64,000 nt of DNA from Treponema sp. (GTDB taxonomy: Bacteria > Spirochaetota > Spirochaetia > Treponematales > Treponemataceae): positions 1 through 64,000 of the forward strand of contig JAGBIY010000010.1 of the NCBI GenBank assembly GCA_017934745.1, written 5' to 3'. Positions 32,862-42,601 of the stretch are shown piece by piece. The translations under genes were made by a program, and so were the position numbers. Every line of letters begins with the position of its first letter. Position 1 is the stretch's first letter. The notes below the pieces were generated by a model. It had not been told where the DNA came from. It saw nothing but the letters and a program-made list of their open reading frames with translations, and searched no databases.

Positions 32862-35018
32862 CTATACAGCGAAGCTGTCGACGTGGTGGCCGATTTCGCC
32901 GATGGACTGCTGCATCACGCCGGAGATTTCCGACAAAGCCGAGCCGGCATCGTTTATCTTGCGCGCGCTTTCGCCCATCTCCGACATGCTCTGCTTGATT
33001 GTCTCGGTCTCGCGCTGGAGAGTTCCTACATCGTCGATGATTGTACGGCTGTTCTCCGTCATCTTCTTGGACGCGCTCTGTACTTGGTGGGTGCTGTCCT
33101 TCATCTGCGAAAGAGCGTCCGTTATGAGTGAAGAGCCTTCGGACTGCTCCTGCATGGCTGTCTTTATCTGGTGGACGAGGTTGTCAGTCGTCCTCACTTC
33201 GGAAGCGAGAGCCGAGTAGCTTTCGACACCCTTCTCGGTGGCGAGAGCGACGTCGTTTATGGCGCGCTGTATCGCCGAAAGCTGCTCGCCGATTGTTGCC
33301 GACTGGGAGCTTGAAGTCTCGGAAAGTTTTCTGATTTCGTCAGCGACGACCGCGAATCCCTTTCCCGTCTCGCCTGCGTGGGCGGCCTCGATTGCGGCGT
33401 TCATGGCCAAGAGGTTCGTCTGCTCGGCTATCGACGCGATGACGGTGTTCGCCTCGCTCAAGAGGTTGCTCTGGTTCTCGATTTCGCTGATTTTCCGCTG
33501 AAGCTCCTCCTGTGTCCTGGCTCCGGCCTCCGCGTTCGACGCAATCTGGGAGAAGGACGAGGCCATCTTGTCCACGGAATGGTTCACCTCGTTGATGTTC
33601 CCGACCATCTCCTCGACCGCGCTGCTCGCGCCCTCAACGCTCTCGGTCTGCGTCCCGATGAGTTCCTCGAGCGACTTGATGCTTGCGAGGATGCCCTCGA
33701 CGCTCTCGCTCGTCTGCTCCACACAGCTGTTCTGCCGCTGGAGGTTTCCGCCGAGGTTGTTGATTCCAGACGTAATCTGCTCGATCGCCGCCATTGCGTC
33801 GGTCGTCGTGCCGCTGAGCCTGTCTCCGGCATCGCTCAAAGAAATCTTCGAATGCTTCATGCTTCCGATGATTTCCTGAAGCTTCTCGGAATAGAGGTTG
33901 AAGCTCTCGGCGACATCGCCGATTTCGTTCTTCTCGGTGACGGAAAGCCTTCTGGAAAGGTTCGCGCGCCCCTCGGCAATCTCCTTGGCGTTCTCGCTGA
34001 TGTCGCGTCCGATGAACTTCAACGGCCGGAGCTTCTTTCTCATGAACGCCGCCGTAGCGACCGCGAACACGACCGAAAAGAATATGCAAATGAGGAACGA
34101 GCGCATCATTGTTCTGGTGAACGATGCAGTCACGGTTTTTCTTGGGCAGAGGACAAGAATCTTGTAGCCCGTCTTCTCGTTCAGAATCGACTTCGTGAAA
34201 AATCTCTCGTTCGCCAGCAGGAGCCTTCCGTCGGTCTCGTTGGAGTTGACGAAAGCGGCAAGGTCTGGAAGCCCTATGTCGTTCACGTTCTTGAATCCGT
34301 TTCCGCGGCTTCCAGTGTCGGCGAGAATCGTTCCGTCGCCCTGCACCATCATCAAGAGGGAGCCTTCCCCGAAATCCAGAGTCGAGAGGATTTTTGTCAG
34401 ATTGTCGAGGGTGATTTCAACTCCGACATTTCCGATGAAATTCCTGTCCCAATCGTACGCGCTTTTCGATATTCCGACGACGACTGAGCCTATCGTGCTT
34501 TCGAACGCGTTCGTTATGACAGCATTGCCGTTTCCGCCGTTCGCGGCAGAGTACCACGGACGCACGCGCGGGTCGTATCCGCCGTTCATCGTGCCATCGA
34601 GGCTCGTGGCGTATCCTCCCCACTTCGTTCCCAAATACAGCTCGGCGATGTCCTTGTCGTTTCCTGTGAACGACTTCGCCAGCCGCCTGATGTTTTCCTC
34701 GACCTCGCTTTTCTCGTAGGAAGAAATGGAAACAGTGCCGCTCTCTCCGATGTAGGAGTGTATTGATTCGTCGGCGTTCCTCACGGCATCGCTCTCGGCG
34801 AACACCTCAAGCTCGTTCTCCTTTGAAGTGAAGAACAAATTCACCGAATTCGAAAACTCAGAAAGGACGTTGCCTGCGGACGTGTAAAAATCACTCATGG
34901 CCTTCAACTCGAACGACCGCCCAACGATGACCTGCGAAATGCCAATCACCACAAGTATCACAACAAACACGATGATTGCGAATTTGCTGGAAATCGACAT
35001 CCTTTTTCCATTTTTCAT
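32862..35018 (-). CDS. Methyl-accepting chemotaxis protein with dCache domain
   Basis: 718 residues. TM1 spans about 13-33. The periplasmic dCache sensor has the amine/amino-acid type signature '[12 protein letters not shown]'. TM2 spans about 300-322, followed by a HAMP domain ('[20 protein letters not shown]') and a cytoplasmic signalling domain with the hairpin tip '[19 protein letters not shown]' and '[14 protein letters not shown]'. No C-terminal CheR-binding pentapeptide is seen. The ribosome site is GAGGAG. Upstream, GTCGATAA resembles a sigma-28 -10 element (GCCGATAA) but the -35 is poor. It is a ligand receptor for chemotaxis. Confidence 0.94.
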   Translation of the reverse strand: MKNGKRMSISSKFAIIVFVVILVVIGISQVIVGRSFELKAMSDFYTSAGNVLSEFSNSVNLFFTSKENELEVFAESDAVRNADESIHSYIGESGTVSISSYEKSEVEENIRRLAKSFTGNDKDIAELYLGTKWGGYATSLDGTMNGGYDPRVRPWYSAANGGNGNAVITNAFESTIGSVVVGISKSAYDWDRNFIGNVGVEITLDNLTKILSTLDFGEGSLLMMVQGDGTILADTGSRGNGFKNVNDIGLPDLAAFVNSNETDGRLLLANERFFTKSILNEKTGYKILVLCPRKTVTASFTRTMMRSFLICIFFSVVFAVATAAFMRKKLRPLKFIGRDISENAKEIAEGRANLSRRLSVTEKNEIGDVAESFNLYSEKLQEIIGSMKHSKISLSDAGDRLSGTTTDAMAAIEQITSGINNLGGNLQRQNSCVEQTSESVEGILASIKSLEELIGTQTESVEGASSAVEEMVGNINEVNHSVDKMASSFSQIASNAEAGARTQEELQRKISEIENQSNLLSEANTVIASIAEQTNLLAMNAAIEAAHAGETGKGFAVVADEIRKLSETSSSQSATIGEQLSAIQRAINDVALATEKGVESYSALASEVRTTDNLVHQIKTAMQEQSEGSSLITDALSQMKDSTHQVQSASKKMTENSRTIIDDVGTLQRETETIKQSMSEMGESARKINDAGSALSEISGVMQQSIGEIGHHVDSFAV

Positions 35019-35045
35019 TTTAAACTCCTCGCAAAAAAAATATTT

Positions 35046-38000
35046 TTATCGACTTTTTTCATTCATTATAAGCATCTGCAACCTGTTTTCCACGTTGGCG
35101 AAACTCGTGTCCGGGTCCAGGTCGAGCGGAAGTATTTGGACAGCGGGGAATTCCTCCTTCACCTTCTTCATGATTCCGCGGCCGCAGATGTGGTTCGGGA
35201 GGCAGCCGAAAGGCTGCAGGATGACGAAGGAGCGGACTCCCTCGCGCGCGTACTCCATGATTTCGCCCGGAATGAGCCAGCCCTCGCCTGAAAGGAAGGT
35301 GCGGTGCATGACTTCGTTCGTCGCGTCGGCAAGAACCGAAAGCGGCGGAGCCTTCTTGAAGAGAGGATGCTTCGATGCGTATCTTTCGAGTTTTTCGCAG
35401 GCGTGCGCGAACATCTTCTCTGCAACGTTGTCGAAAATGGCGTTGTCGAGCCGGAATTTCACGCCAAAGTCCTTGGATTCGACGGTGCGCGCGTAGAAAT
35501 CCTTCCTGAACACGTTCGCCATCCTCGGAAGGATGACTTCCATGCCGTTGTCCTCAAGATACTTCTCCACATGGAAATTCGAGCCTGGGTGGAACGTGAC
35601 GAGATATTCTCCCGTGACGAACACCCTCGGCCTCGGATTCGACTTGTCGTATTTTATCTGGCAGAAGCTGTCGATTCCACGTTTGAACGCTTTTACCGCG
35701 TGCCCCACTCCCCTTCCAATCTGCTCGGAGATGTCGTCCACGGCCTTGTCGAACCTCTCGTTTGTCTCGCCTTTGTTCAATTCGTAAGGGCGAATCTGGC
35801 GGCGCAGCTCCTCAAGCAAGTCGAGCATCGTAACGCCCCACAGAGCCTGAATGTTGAACATCGCGCCCAAACGGAAGCTCGGATGCATTTCCTTGGAGTC
35901 AATCGGGTCGGTGGAGACAATAGGAACCTGGGAGAAACCAGCCGCGTCCAAAGCCCGCCTGAGCAGGGCCGAATAGTGTGAGAGGCGGCAGTCGCCCTGA
36001 TACTTGGCCATTCCGACGGCCACCTTGTCCAATGGATATTTTCCGCTCTGGAGAGTCGAAATCGCTTCTCCGATTACCATCTGCGCCGGGAAGCAGGTGT
36101 CGTTGTGGACGTATTTTTTTCCGCACTGAATCTGCTCGTTCTCGCCGAGGGAAAGCGGAACCGCCTTCAAGCCCTGTTTTCGGAGAACTCCGCTCAAAAG
36201 GCGGCAGAAAGCCTCCGACACGTTCGGAATCAAAACCGTGCGCTCGACCAAATCCTTCTTCATGAATTTCACTTTGTACGCATCGGTCAAATCCTTGAAC
36301 GGAAGAACGCCCTTCTTCTCTCGCCTTTCCGTTATCGTTTCTATGAAAGATTTGACCCGTATGTTCAGCGAATTCGCGGCTCCGCCCTCGTCCATCTTCA
36401 AAATCAACGGAGCTTTTCCGCTCGTCTCGTTCATTATTCGGGTGATTTCGTCGGAGAGAATCGCGTCGTGGCCGCAGCCGAAACTGACGATTTGCACATA
36501 CTCAAGGTTCGCGGACTTCGCGGCAAGCATTGCGCCCGAGAGCATCCTCGTGTGGAAGTTGTTCGTCACTTCCGCGCGCGTGTAGCGCAAATCCACGTCG
36601 TTCAGTTCCGGGAGCGAATCGACTGTGAGCACCGGTATGTACTGCTTCGTGAACACCCGCGACAAATCGTGGCTGACGAGCGCGTCGTTGTGGTACGGAC
36701 GGCCGGCGAGAACGACGGCGAAAGAATTTTCCTTTTCCACCTGTTCAAGAACTTTTCTGCCTTCTTCCGTCAGTTTTTCCCTGAAAGAGCGAACCGCATT
36801 CTGTCCCTGCTCGAACGCGCTTTCGATTTCCTTTTTTGAAAGCCGGTATCCGCCTTGAACATCTGAAAAGTAATTCAGAATCTGCCTTTTCCTGTCGGCT
36901 TCCGAATACCAGTGGAACATCGGCCTGTCGAACGGAACGTTCCATCTTTTGAGAGGATTTTCCGAGTGGCTGATGATGAGCGGATAGCCTTTGACGACGG
37001 CGCAGACATAGTTCGAGGCTTTCGCCTTGTCGGTGGCGGGCATTTCCATAACCATCGGCATGAAGATGCGGAATTTTTCGTCGTCCTTCTTCATCGATTT
37101 GAACTGTCCGATTAAATCCTGGATGTGGCCGTGGGTGAGCTTCGCTGGAAAACAAACCGTGTCGCTCGGCACAAAAGGGATTCCGCTCTCGAACATTGCG
37201 CGGTTGCTTTTGTGCGACAAAACCACGTTGTAGCCCAAACTTCTGAAGAATGTCGACCAGAACGGCATCGAATCCCAGAATTCAAGGCTCCGGGGAAGTC
37301 CAATCGTCACGTTCTTCTTTTCCGAGACCAGATTGAAATCGTACTTTTTGAAGAGAAGCTGCTCGCGAATGAGGAACAAATCGGGAACGTAGCGGGTCTT
37401 GCTCTCTGGAATCGCCGGGTTGTTGAGTTTTTTCGTGTCGGAGGAGGAATCGCGGAGACCGGAAACTTCCTCGTCGCCGTCGTTCAGCTCGATTTTCTCG
37501 CCGTCCAATTCCTCCGGCAAAAGAATTTCGCCTCTCGCGCACCTGTTTCCAGTGATGAATGTCGTTCCGTTGGAGAACTGAACGAGGGAGCGTGCGCAGT
37601 GGTTGGCGCACTTGGAGCAGACGACGTTCTCGCGCTGCGTGTACGAAAGGTTTTCGATTGCGTCGAATCCGATGAACGCAGATTCTCTGCCCGATGATTT
37701 TTCCATTGTGAGAAGCGCGGCACCGATGCAGCCCATCTCGCCGGGGTACGGCGCGCGAGTCACTTCAAGTTCCAGATACTGCTCAAGCGCGCGCAGAACC
37801 GCGTCGTTCTTGAAAGTTCCGCCCTGCACCACGATTTTCTTTCCGAGCACTTCCTTGTTCGAAATGCGGACGACCTTGGTGAAGACGTTCTCGATTATCG
37901 ACCGGCAAAGGCCAGCCATGATGTCGTCAGGTCCGCAGCCGTTCTTCTGCTCGGTGATTATCGTGCTGTTCATGAAGACAGTGCAGCGGCTTCCGAGGTC

Positions 38001-39500
38001 GGCGGGCTTTTTTGAGCGGAATGCGGCGTCGGCGATGCGCTCTGTCGGAATGTTGAGCGACTTCGCGAAATTCTCAAGGAAGGAACCGCAGCCGGAAGAG
38101 CAGGCCTCGTTCAGCGTGATGTTGGTGACGATTCCATCGGAAACCCAGATTCCCTTCATGTCCTGGCCGCCGATGTCCAGAATGAACGAAACGTCGGGGA
38201 CGAACCTCTGCGCGGCGGCGGCGTGGGCGACGGTCTCGACAGTGTGGTAGTCGGCTCCGAAAGCCTTGGCTATCAGAAGCTCCCCGTAGCCGGTCGTTCC
38301 GAAGCCCAGCACGTTCAATGAGACTCCAAGAGATTCGTATTTTTTGTAGAGTTCCAGAAGCCCACGCTTGACCACGGTAATCGGGTCGCCCTGGTTGTTC
38401 GCGTAGAATTTGTCGATGACTTTTCCATTTGGCGTGACGAACACGAGTTTTGAAGTGGTGCTTCCGGCGTCAACTCCGATATAAACGTTCAGAATGTCGC
38501 CGGGATTCGTCTTTATCTCCTCGATGTCCTTTGACTTGTGTTTTTCCCGCCATTTTCTGCATTCTTCTTCCGACTCGAAATAGGCTTTTTTGACGGAAGA
38601 GCCTTTGTGGTCGATTCTGACAGCGCCGCCCTCAAGTTTTTTTGCAGCCTCGGCCGGATTCAAAAGGGACGATTCGTCGTCGTCCGGGAAAAGCTCGTCC
38701 ACGGCGATGGCGGCACCCAGCGCGACGATTGTCTCCGGGTGGCTCGGGCGGATTATCTCGTCTTCCTTGAGATTCAATTTTTCCGCGAACGCCTTCACGA
38801 GCGTGTGGTCGTATGTGAGTGGGCCGCCCTCGAAAATGATTGGAGGCTTCAGCTCAAGCCCCTGCGCGAGTCCGCCCACAGTCTGCTTCACAATCGCGTG
38901 GAAAGCGGAAAGGGCGATGTCCTCGCGGCTGCCACCGGCGTTCAACACGGATTGAATGTCCGTCTTCGCGAAAACACCGCAGCGGCCCGAAATCGGAAGG
39001 ACTTTCTTCCCTTTTGCAGCAAGCCCTTCAAATTCCTCGGTCGGAACCTTGAGCAATGAAGCGATTTCGTCGATGAACGCGCCCGTCCCTCCAGCGCAGC
39101 TTCCGTTCATGCGCATGTCGGACGTGACGAGCTTTCCGTTGTCGTCGTAGAAGAAGATGATTTTGGCATCCTGGCCGCCAAGCTCTATCGCGGTACGCGC
39201 GGCGGGATAAAGGGCGCGGACGGCGGCGGAATTCGCCACGACTTCCTGCACATAGTGGATTCCGAGCCTGTCCGCAATAGGTTTTCCACCCGAACCGCAG
39301 ATGGCGGCGCGGAATTTCACATCCGGAAATTTCTCCGCTATCAATCCAAAAAGCCCCTGCGCGGTTTTCCATTGCTCGGCGTGGTGGCGCTCATATTTCG
39401 TAAAAAGAATTTCCTTTGAGTCCGCTTTGGTGACGACGACTTTCACAGTTGTTGAACCGACATCGATTCCAAGTCGGAGAATTTCGTTGCTAATAGACAT
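35046..39500 (-). CDS. Giant acyl-CoA dehydratase activase / DUF2229 / HgdB-like fusion
   Basis: 1484 residues. Two BadF/BcrA ASKHA ATPase domains come first (about 10-270, 'LGIDVGSTTVKVVV', 'CAGGTGAFIDEIASLL'; and about 335-600, 'YIGVDAGSTTSKLVFV', 'ACSSGCGSFLENF'). Each keeps both cysteines that bridge a 4Fe-4S cluster in 2-hydroxyglutaryl-CoA dehydratase activase (also 'GRCGVFAKTD', 'SRCTVFMNST'). Then come a cysteine cluster 'CSKCANHCARS', a DUF2229 domain ('IGLPRSLEFWDSMPFWSTFF') and an HgdB-like dehydratase domain. The family joins an ATP-driven electron donor with its acceptor in one chain. The substrate is unknown; no fermentation partner genes are adjacent. Confidence 0.88.
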   Translation of the reverse strand: MSISNEILRLGIDVGSTTVKVVVTKADSKEILFTKYERHHAEQWKTAQGLFGLIAEKFPDVKFRAAICGSGGKPIADRLGIHYVQEVVANSAAVRALYPAARTAIELGGQDAKIIFFYDDNGKLVTSDMRMNGSCAGGTGAFIDEIASLLKVPTEEFEGLAAKGKKVLPISGRCGVFAKTDIQSVLNAGGSREDIALSAFHAIVKQTVGGLAQGLELKPPIIFEGGPLTYDHTLVKAFAEKLNLKEDEIIRPSHPETIVALGAAIAVDELFPDDDESSLLNPAEAAKKLEGGAVRIDHKGSSVKKAYFESEEECRKWREKHKSKDIEEIKTNPGDILNVYIGVDAGSTTSKLVFVTPNGKVIDKFYANNQGDPITVVKRGLLELYKKYESLGVSLNVLGFGTTGYGELLIAKAFGADYHTVETVAHAAAAQRFVPDVSFILDIGGQDMKGIWVSDGIVTNITLNEACSSGCGSFLENFAKSLNIPTERIADAAFRSKKPADLGSRCTVFMNSTIITEQKNGCGPDDIMAGLCRSIIENVFTKVVRISNKEVLGKKIVVQGGTFKNDAVLRALEQYLELEVTRAPYPGEMGCIGAALLTMEKSSGRESAFIGFDAIENLSYTQRENVVCSKCANHCARSLVQFSNGTTFITGNRCARGEILLPEELDGEKIELNDGDEEVSGLRDSSSDTKKLNNPAIPESKTRYVPDLFLIREQLLFKKYDFNLVSEKKNVTIGLPRSLEFWDSMPFWSTFFRSLGYNVVLSHKSNRAMFESGIPFVPSDTVCFPAKLTHGHIQDLIGQFKSMKKDDEKFRIFMPMVMEMPATDKAKASNYVCAVVKGYPLIISHSENPLKRWNVPFDRPMFHWYSEADRKRQILNYFSDVQGGYRLSKKEIESAFEQGQNAVRSFREKLTEEGRKVLEQVEKENSFAVVLAGRPYHNDALVSHDLSRVFTKQYIPVLTVDSLPELNDVDLRYTRAEVTNNFHTRMLSGAMLAAKSANLEYVQIVSFGCGHDAILSDEITRIMNETSGKAPLILKMDEGGAANSLNIRVKSFIETITERREKKGVLPFKDLTDAYKVKFMKKDLVERTVLIPNVSEAFCRLLSGVLRKQGLKAVPLSLGENEQIQCGKKYVHNDTCFPAQMVIGEAISTLQSGKYPLDKVAVGMAKYQGDCRLSHYSALLRRALDAAGFSQVPIVSTDPIDSKEMHPSFRLGAMFNIQALWGVTMLDLLEELRRQIRPYELNKGETNERFDKAVDDISEQIGRGVGHAVKAFKRGIDSFCQIKYDKSNPRPRVFVTGEYLVTFHPGSNFHVEKYLEDNGMEVILPRMANVFRKDFYARTVESKDFGVKFRLDNAIFDNVAEKMFAHACEKLERYASKHPLFKKAPPLSVLADATNEVMHRTFLSGEGWLIPGEIMEYAREGVRSFVILQPFGCLPNHICGRGIMKKVKEEFPAVQILPLDLDPDTSFANVENRLQMLIMNEKSR

Positions 39501-39634
39501 AAAGAATATTCTATCAAATTCAAAAAACTTTTATCGGCTTGAACTAGAATGAAAGTTCATTCGCGAAAGATTCTGTCGGTGCCTCTTTTGCAGAAAAACG
39601 ACATTCTGCGGCAAAATCGGCTATAATCGAAAGC

Positions 39635-41200
39635 ATGAGCACACGAAAACTGCCGATTGGCATTCAGGATTTTTCTTACTTGAGAGAGGAAGGCTACATT
39701 TATGTGGACAAAACAGCCTTCATATACGACCTCGTGACAAACGGAAAGCCCTATTTCTTGAGCCGCCCGCGCAGATTCGGAAAGAGCCTCCTAATCACGA
39801 CGCTCGAAGCGTATTTCATGGGCAAAAAGGACTTGTTCCGCGGTCTCGCAATCGAAAAGCTCGAAAAGGACTGGATTGAATATCCAGTCCTGAAATTTTC
39901 GCTTGCTGGCGGCGAGTTCACTACGGAAAACGGACTCCGAAAAACGCTTGCGTATTCTTTGAGCAGATTCGAAGAAAAATACGGCTTGAAGCAAAAAGAC
40001 GACTGGGCGGTCTCCGAGCGTTTCAGGGAGAACCTTTTCGAGGCGAACGAGAAGACAGGCCGCCGGGTCGCGGTTCTTGTGGACGAGTACGACAACCCGC
40101 TTTTGAAGAACATCGGCGGGAGCACGGAGCAGGACGAAAAGAACCGCGCGCTCTACAAGGGGTTTTTCGCCGTCTTGAAGGACTGCGACACGTATTTGCG
40201 ATTCGTGCTTTTCACCGGAGTGACGAAGTTCAGCAAGGTGTCGATTTTCAGCGACTTGAACCAGCTGCAGGACATTTCCATGGACAAAGAGTTTTCCGAA
40301 ATCTGCGGAATCACGCAGAGCGAGCTTGAAACGACTTTTTCGCCCGAAATCGACGAGATGGCGGAGGCGAACAAGATGACGCGCGAAGAGTGTCTGGAAA
40401 AACTCAAGAGGTTCTACGACGGCTATCATTTTTCAAAGAAGTCGGCGAATATCTACAATCCGTTCAGTTTGGTCAACGCCTTCAAAAAACGCGAGTTCGG
40501 AAAGTTCTGGTTCGGGACAGGCACGCCGACATTTTTGGTGAAGCGTCTGAACGAGATGGGCTTCAATCCTCAACAGTTCAGCGACGGATCCCTGTACGCG
40601 AGCGAGGACGAAATCACCGACTACCGGCCTGACAACCCCGACATCGTGCCGCTTCTCTATCAATCGGGCTATCTCACGCTCAAAGAGTACGACGAGGATT
40701 TCGAAAGCTTCACGCTCGCATATCCGAACGAGGAAGTGAAGTACGGATTCACGCAGAGCCTAACGCCCGTCTATCTCAACAGCGACAAGCCGCTCGACGT
40801 TAGAAACTTTGGACGCGACATAAAGACGGCCGACACCGACAGCCTCCGAAATCGCTTCACCGCGCTTTTCGCGAATCTTCCGTATCCGGCAAAGCCGAGC
40901 GACAGCGTCCTTGAGAGGGACTTCCAGAACGTGGTGTATCTGGTGTTCCTGCTGCTCGGGCAGTTCGTGAAGGTGGAGCAGCACAGCGCGAAAGGCAGGG
41001 CGGACTGCATTGTTGAAACGGAAGAATACATCTACATCTTCGAGTTCAAGCGCGACGGCACGGTGGAAGACGCCCTTTCGCAGATTGACGCGCAGGGCTA
41101 CGCGAAGCCGTACGAGGCTGACTCAAGAAAGCTCGTCAAAATCGGAGCTGTTTTTTCTAGCGAGGAGAGAACGCTCAGCGACTGGCTGGTGGGGGAATGA
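39635..41200 (+). CDS. AAA+ ATPase with C-terminal PD-(D/E)XK nuclease domain (DUF1703 type)
   Basis: 521 residues. The AAA-ATPase-like part begins 'LPIGIQDFSYLREEGYIYVD' and has the Walker A-like 'SRPRRFGKSLLITTLEAYF' (about 46-64) and Walker B 'VAVLVDEYDNPLL'. The C-terminal nuclease shows D and ExK in 'GRADCIVETEEYIYIFEFKR' (about 452-471) and 'DALSQIDAQGYA'. These genes are common and multi-copy in treponemes and Bacteroidetes; a role in selfish or defence functions is suspected but unproven. The Rsm22 gene follows after three bases. Confidence 0.88.
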   Translation: MSTRKLPIGIQDFSYLREEGYIYVDKTAFIYDLVTNGKPYFLSRPRRFGKSLLITTLEAYFMGKKDLFRGLAIEKLEKDWIEYPVLKFSLAGGEFTTENGLRKTLAYSLSRFEEKYGLKQKDDWAVSERFRENLFEANEKTGRRVAVLVDEYDNPLLKNIGGSTEQDEKNRALYKGFFAVLKDCDTYLRFVLFTGVTKFSKVSIFSDLNQLQDISMDKEFSEICGITQSELETTFSPEIDEMAEANKMTREECLEKLKRFYDGYHFSKKSANIYNPFSLVNAFKKREFGKFWFGTGTPTFLVKRLNEMGFNPQQFSDGSLYASEDEITDYRPDNPDIVPLLYQSGYLTLKEYDEDFESFTLAYPNEEVKYGFTQSLTPVYLNSDKPLDVRNFGRDIKTADTDSLRNRFTALFANLPYPAKPSDSVLERDFQNVVYLVFLLLGQFVKVEQHSAKGRADCIVETEEYIYIFEFKRDGTVEDALSQIDAQGYAKPYEADSRKLVKIGAVFSSEERTLSDWLVGE

Positions 41201-41203
41201 AAA

Positions 41204-42523
41204 ATGAAAGTCGACAATCGAAAAATGAAATTTGAAAACAAAGATGCTTCATTGCAGAAAAGAAAGAAGCAGGACATGAAAAAAAAGCCGTCGAAGATAA
41301 AGCGGCATGAAATGTTCAATTCAAACAACGTCCCGAAAGATGCCCGGTCAATCCTTGAAAAATTCGACGACATAGTGGCAGAGACTCGTGGACTCAACGC
41401 AAAGCAGCGGGTGTTCCTGTCGTCATCCATAAAAAAGCTCTCGCATTCGCTCACCGACGACAGGCATTCAAGGCGCGTGGGCTACATGAACAGCGCGGAG
41501 AACGTCACGGCGTACATCTCGTATTTTCAATGGTGGAATCTTGTAAGGCTCACCCGGCTCTTCTCGAACATGCCGAGGGACGCTTTTCATCTTTCGGAAA
41601 AATCCGTCGCAATCGACATCGGAAGCGGTCCTCTCACGGTAGTCACGGCACTCTGGCTCTCGCGCCCTGAACTCCGCACAAAGAAAATCACCTGGTACTG
41701 CCTCGATTTGTCGCAGAACGCACTGTCGCAAGGCGAGGAGATTTACCTTTCCGTAGCCGCAAGAACGATTTCGATGATGAAAGAGGACGACGGAAGCGCG
41801 ATAGAACCGTGGAAAATCATCCGCGTGAAAGGGGAACTCGGAACAGACATAAAAGAGAAGGCCGAACTCGTGACCTGCGCAAACGCCTTCAACGAGATGA
41901 TTCAGGGAAGCGAAATGCCCACGGATTTCCTCGCGAAAAAATACTCAGGCGAAATCGAAAAATACATGGCGGAAGACAGCGAAAAGACGGTGCTTCTCGT
42001 GGAACCGGGCGACCCGCACTCGGCAAGGTTCGTGACGCTCATGAGAAGCGCGCTCATCAAACGCGGATTCTCTCCGCTCGCCCCATGCCCGCACTCAGAC
42101 GAATGCCCGATGACAGGCCGAACTGGCGGAAAGACGACGACGAAGGACGGGAAAAGCGCGAAATGGTGCAACTTCTCGTTCGCCACAGAAGACGCTCCGG
42201 CAAGGCTTCTGCGGCTTTCGGAAAAGGCCGGGCTTCCGAAAGAGAGGGCCGTCCTCAGTTTTGTCCTGATGCGGAAGGAAAAAGACGGAAGCGAAAAGCA
42301 AAACGAAGACAGCGGAAAGCTCAAAATCAGAATCGCGTCGAATTTCATCAAGCTGCCAGAAATCCACAAGTCCGGCTACTACGCCTGCAGCCGTCTCGGA
42401 CTCCTTTTGGCGGTGGACACGACGAACGTGAAGCCGAAAAACGGCGAGCTTCTGGAAATCCCGGAACCGGACTCTTTCCTTCCGAGGGACGCGAAATCCG
42501 GCGCGAAAATGCTGGACATTTGA
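41204..42523 (+). CDS. Rsm22-type (mitochondrial mS35-like) methyltransferase
   Basis: 439 residues. A lysine-rich N-terminus leads into helices, then SAM motif I 'VAIDIGSGPLTVVTALWLSR' (about 140-160), post-I 'WYCLDLSQNALSQGEEIY', 'VLLVEPGDPHSARFVTLMR', and the cysteine block 'CPHSDECPMTGR' with 'WCNFSF' typical of Rsm22. Rsm22 proteins bind the small ribosomal subunit and carry an Fe-S cluster. The bacterial role is probably 16S rRNA binding or modification (inferred). Confidence 0.85.
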   Translation: MKVDNRKMKFENKDASLQKRKKQDMKKKPSKIKRHEMFNSNNVPKDARSILEKFDDIVAETRGLNAKQRVFLSSSIKKLSHSLTDDRHSRRVGYMNSAENVTAYISYFQWWNLVRLTRLFSNMPRDAFHLSEKSVAIDIGSGPLTVVTALWLSRPELRTKKITWYCLDLSQNALSQGEEIYLSVAARTISMMKEDDGSAIEPWKIIRVKGELGTDIKEKAELVTCANAFNEMIQGSEMPTDFLAKKYSGEIEKYMAEDSEKTVLLVEPGDPHSARFVTLMRSALIKRGFSPLAPCPHSDECPMTGRTGGKTTTKDGKSAKWCNFSFATEDAPARLLRLSEKAGLPKERAVLSFVLMRKEKDGSEKQNEDSGKLKIRIASNFIKLPEIHKSGYYACSRLGLLLAVDTTNVKPKNGELLEIPEPDSFLPRDAKSGAKMLDI

Positions 42524-42601
42524 CATTATTCAAAGAGGACGTTCCACAATCGGAATCCGTGTCAATTTATGCAGTAGATGCTGAAAGAGGAGAATGGAAA
42601 A

